Source of the DNA: Escherichia coli
GTDB taxonomy: Bacteria; Pseudomonadota; Gammaproteobacteria; Enterobacterales; Enterobacteriaceae
NCBI RefSeq assembly: GCF_036503815.1
Contig: NZ_AP027764.1
Span: 4,278,001 to 4,342,000, forward strand
Length of the DNA stretch: 64,000 nt
Direction of reading: 5' to 3'
Below, in pieces: positions 62,867 through 64,000 of this stretch (the stretch's first letter is position 1; each line of letters starts with the position of its first letter). Both the position numbers and the translations under genes were made by a program. The notes below the pieces were generated by a model, which saw only the letters and a list, made by a program, of their open reading frames with translations, was not told the origin of the DNA and made no database searches.

Positions 62867-63139
62867 ATGGCCCTGAAGTGTCCTGAATGTGGCGCGGTCG
62901 CTCACGCCAGAACCAGCGCCTATGAAGCTCCGTCGGTTAAACGCTCATGGTATCAGTGCCAGAATCTGGAATGTTCCTGCACATTTACCGCACTGGAAAG
63001 CGTGGATACGATAATTATGAAGCCTCGGTGCAATGAACAGGAATCAGACAAAGCAAAAATACCGGAAAAACAACAGCAAACTCTCAATTGCTATGGCTCC
63101 GCGTCAAAGCTGTCAAACCGTCAGCAAATTCCTGTCTGA
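62867..63139 (+). CDS. Ogr/Delta-family late transcription activator
   Basis: A 90-residue zinc protein with one Ogr domain: CPECGAVAHARTSAY then YQCQNLECSCTFTALESV, giving the C-x2-C ... C-x4-C zinc site (cysteines at residues 5, 8, about 31 and 36). Ogr/Delta proteins contact RNA polymerase alpha and activate TGT-N12-ACA promoters of helper and satellite. P4 Delta has two fused copies of this domain (about 166 residues); this one has a single copy plus an unrelated polar tail (from about residue 60). The frame is open upstream to 62765, but AAAGGAG at 62851 fits the ATG at 62867. Confidence 0.88.
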   Translation: MALKCPECGAVAHARTSAYEAPSVKRSWYQCQNLECSCTFTALESVDTIIMKPRCNEQESDKAKIPEKQQQTLNCYGSASKLSNRQQIPV

Positions 63140-63161
63140 TTAGCAAAATACGACCACGAAG

Positions 63162-63180
63162 TCCCGGTCCAGTACCGGGA
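63162..63180 (+). terminator. Terminator of the sid-psu-delta operon
   Basis: TCCCGGT / ACCGGGA with a 5-base loop is followed by TTTTTT, 22 bases after the delta stop codon. Confidence 0.88.
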
Positions 63181-63230
63181 TTTTTTACGCCTTTTCCCTG
63201 GCTGGCCTGAGAGCGTATGAGTGCATATCT

Positions 63231-63265
63231 ATGGCGCATGAAAACGCATGAGTCTCATGCGCCAT
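63231..63265. terminator. Second hairpin downstream of the late operon
   Basis: ATGGCGCATGA / TCATGCGCCAT is a perfect 11-bp stem with a 13-base loop followed by TTTT. It may be a back-up terminator or part of the packaging region. Confidence 0.6.
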
Positions 63266-63289
63266 TTTTGACGCGAAAGCCCTTGTGTG

Positions 63290-63420
63290 GTGGCTTCTGA
63301 GACGATTTACGGGGTGCATGAAAACCAGTCTGTTAAGCGAAGCGGGCAGGCGGGCGGGGCTGTGCGCAATCGCGAAAATAAGTGGATTATCCCGCCAATC
63401 CTTGCTAAGAATAAAGTCTG
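63290..63420. other. Possible cos (packaging) region of the satellite
   Basis: A gene-free GC-rich stretch (GCGGGCAGGCGGGCGGGGCT followed by GTGCGC) lies where P4 has its cos site, between the late genes and the cargo region. P2/P4 cos also contains a GGCGAGGCGGGG core, so there is a partial likeness. This rests on position and composition only. Confidence 0.3.
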
Positions 63421-63474
63421 AGTACGGGTGACTGTGCAAGGGTCATTTAAACAAACTAAACAACCCTTGAAAAT

Positions 63475-64000
63475 TTAATTTAAGGAAAGAATTTTCCTGA
63501 AATGTTTTTGTAAATCCTCTAATTTACTTATAAGCTCATTGATATATTCAATATTATCACCACTCAAGAGAGCATTTATATAACCATTTAGAACATCATA
63601 ATCTTGCAATATTTTAGAATCATTAAAGTTTTTAAACTGCATGCAACTTCCTTCATAAATCAATGATTCACCAATATATTGCTGTTCGAGAGAGCGAATA
63701 GCAGGAAAGTTGAAATTATTATTCCTTAAAACAATGGATATATTTTTAAGTAATTCGCCTATCAAAATTTCATCATTAACAGGAGATATAACAACAGTAT
63801 TTCTTTCCTTACGAAAAAGCTGCGCCCAACACAGGAACTGGCACACATAATATCTAGTGCTAACTTCATAATAAGGGTCCTCCGTCAACGACCCATTGTC
63901 TTTAATATACTTCAAACGCCCTATTAAACCGTTAACGGAACTCAATAAAGTTAATCCCCAACGCCCTAATTCTATTTCCCTTTCTTTTTTTTGTGAAAAC
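63475..64000 (-). CDS. Partial unknown cargo gene (5' end off the right edge)
   Basis: A low-GC minus-strand frame ends at 63475 and remains open to 64000. The visible part is about 175 residues (...EIELGRWGLTLLSSVNGLIGRL ... DLQKHFRKILSLN), mainly helical, with no recognised motif; YYVCQFLCWAQLFRKE is its most hydrophobic stretch. The first apparent start (TTG at 63945) is not real evidence of a start, because the frame continues upstream. It lies in the psu-to-int interval of a P4-type satellite, known as a hotspot for anti-phage genes, so a defence role is plausible. No function is assigned. Confidence 0.6.
   Translation of the reverse strand, partial: FSQKKEREIELGRWGLTLLSSVNGLIGRLKYIKDNGSLTEDPYYEVSTRYYVCQFLCWAQLFRKERNTVVISPVNDEILIGELLKNISIVLRNNNFNFPAIRSLEQQYIGESLIYEGSCMQFKNFNDSKILQDYDVLNGYINALLSGDNIEYINELISKLEDLQKHFRKILSLN

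Overview
The window is chromosomal DNA of Escherichia coli (or a very close Shigella/Escherichia relative). The order hsdRMS-symE / yjiS-yjiR / mdtM-yjiNML / yjiK-yjiJ / kptA-yjiH-yjiG-iadA / hypT-iraD-yjiC-uxuR-uxuBA-gntP / fimHGFDCIA-fimE-fimB / nanCMS is the K-12 order, read on the opposite strand. The proteins match remembered K-12 products almost residue for residue. The right end enters the leuX tRNA island, although leuX itself lies outside the window.

Positions 1-10500 are the immigration control region. It holds a type IB (EcoAI-like size) restriction-modification operon hsdR-hsdM-hsdS, the SOS-controlled symE/symR pair, and a DUF262+DUF1524 (GmrSD-like) nuclease in the place where K-12 has mcrBC. 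The conserved small gene yjiS and the MocR regulator yjiR follow.

Positions 10500-31540 are core genes with three accessory features. rpnD is intact, where I recall a broken copy in K-12. A low-GC pentapeptide-repeat gene of the EspX type-III effector family sits between yjiL and yjiK. A 1746-residue intimin/invasin-like inverse autotransporter sits between yjiJ and kptA. The yjiM-yjiL pair is followed by an overlapping DUF3343 gene, giving a compact operon that looks like an ATP-driven Fe-S reductase plus a sulfur/selenium-carrier-like protein.

Positions 31500-39000 hold the anti-adaptor iraD with its translationally coupled 27-codon leader idlP, yjiC, and the hexuronate/gluconate genes uxuR, uxuBA and gntP. 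Paired UxuR/ExuR-type palindromes and a CRP-like site lie between the divergent uxuA and gntP.

Positions 39000-49300 are the complete type 1 fimbrial operon. The invertible switch fimS is exactly 314 bp between TTGGGGCCA inverted repeats. In this sequence its promoter points away from fimA (phase OFF). fimE is intact, but fimB carries a single-base deletion that removes four of the five catalytic residues. The locus should therefore be locked OFF unless another recombinase acts. FimH itself is intact. nanC-nanM-nanS (sialic acid uptake and processing) follow, with a NanR-type GGTATA repeat in the long fimB-nanC intergenic region.

Positions 52200-64000 are leuX-island DNA. First comes a decayed N-terminal piece of a phosphorothioate-DNA (sulfur-binding-domain) HNH restriction enzyme, then a 1171-residue SF1 helicase with a C-terminal phospholipase-D domain (Mokosh type II-like defence protein). 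Next is an att remnant of the leuX 3' end with its terminator. Beyond it is a P4-family phage satellite: crr iterons, alpha primase-helicase, small early genes with a CI-type immunity RNA region, alpA, a replication origin with paired iterons, then sid-psu-delta behind a TGT-N12-ACA late promoter. After the late genes lie a possible cos region and the start of the cargo zone where such satellites carry anti-phage genes. One partial unknown cargo gene runs off the right edge.
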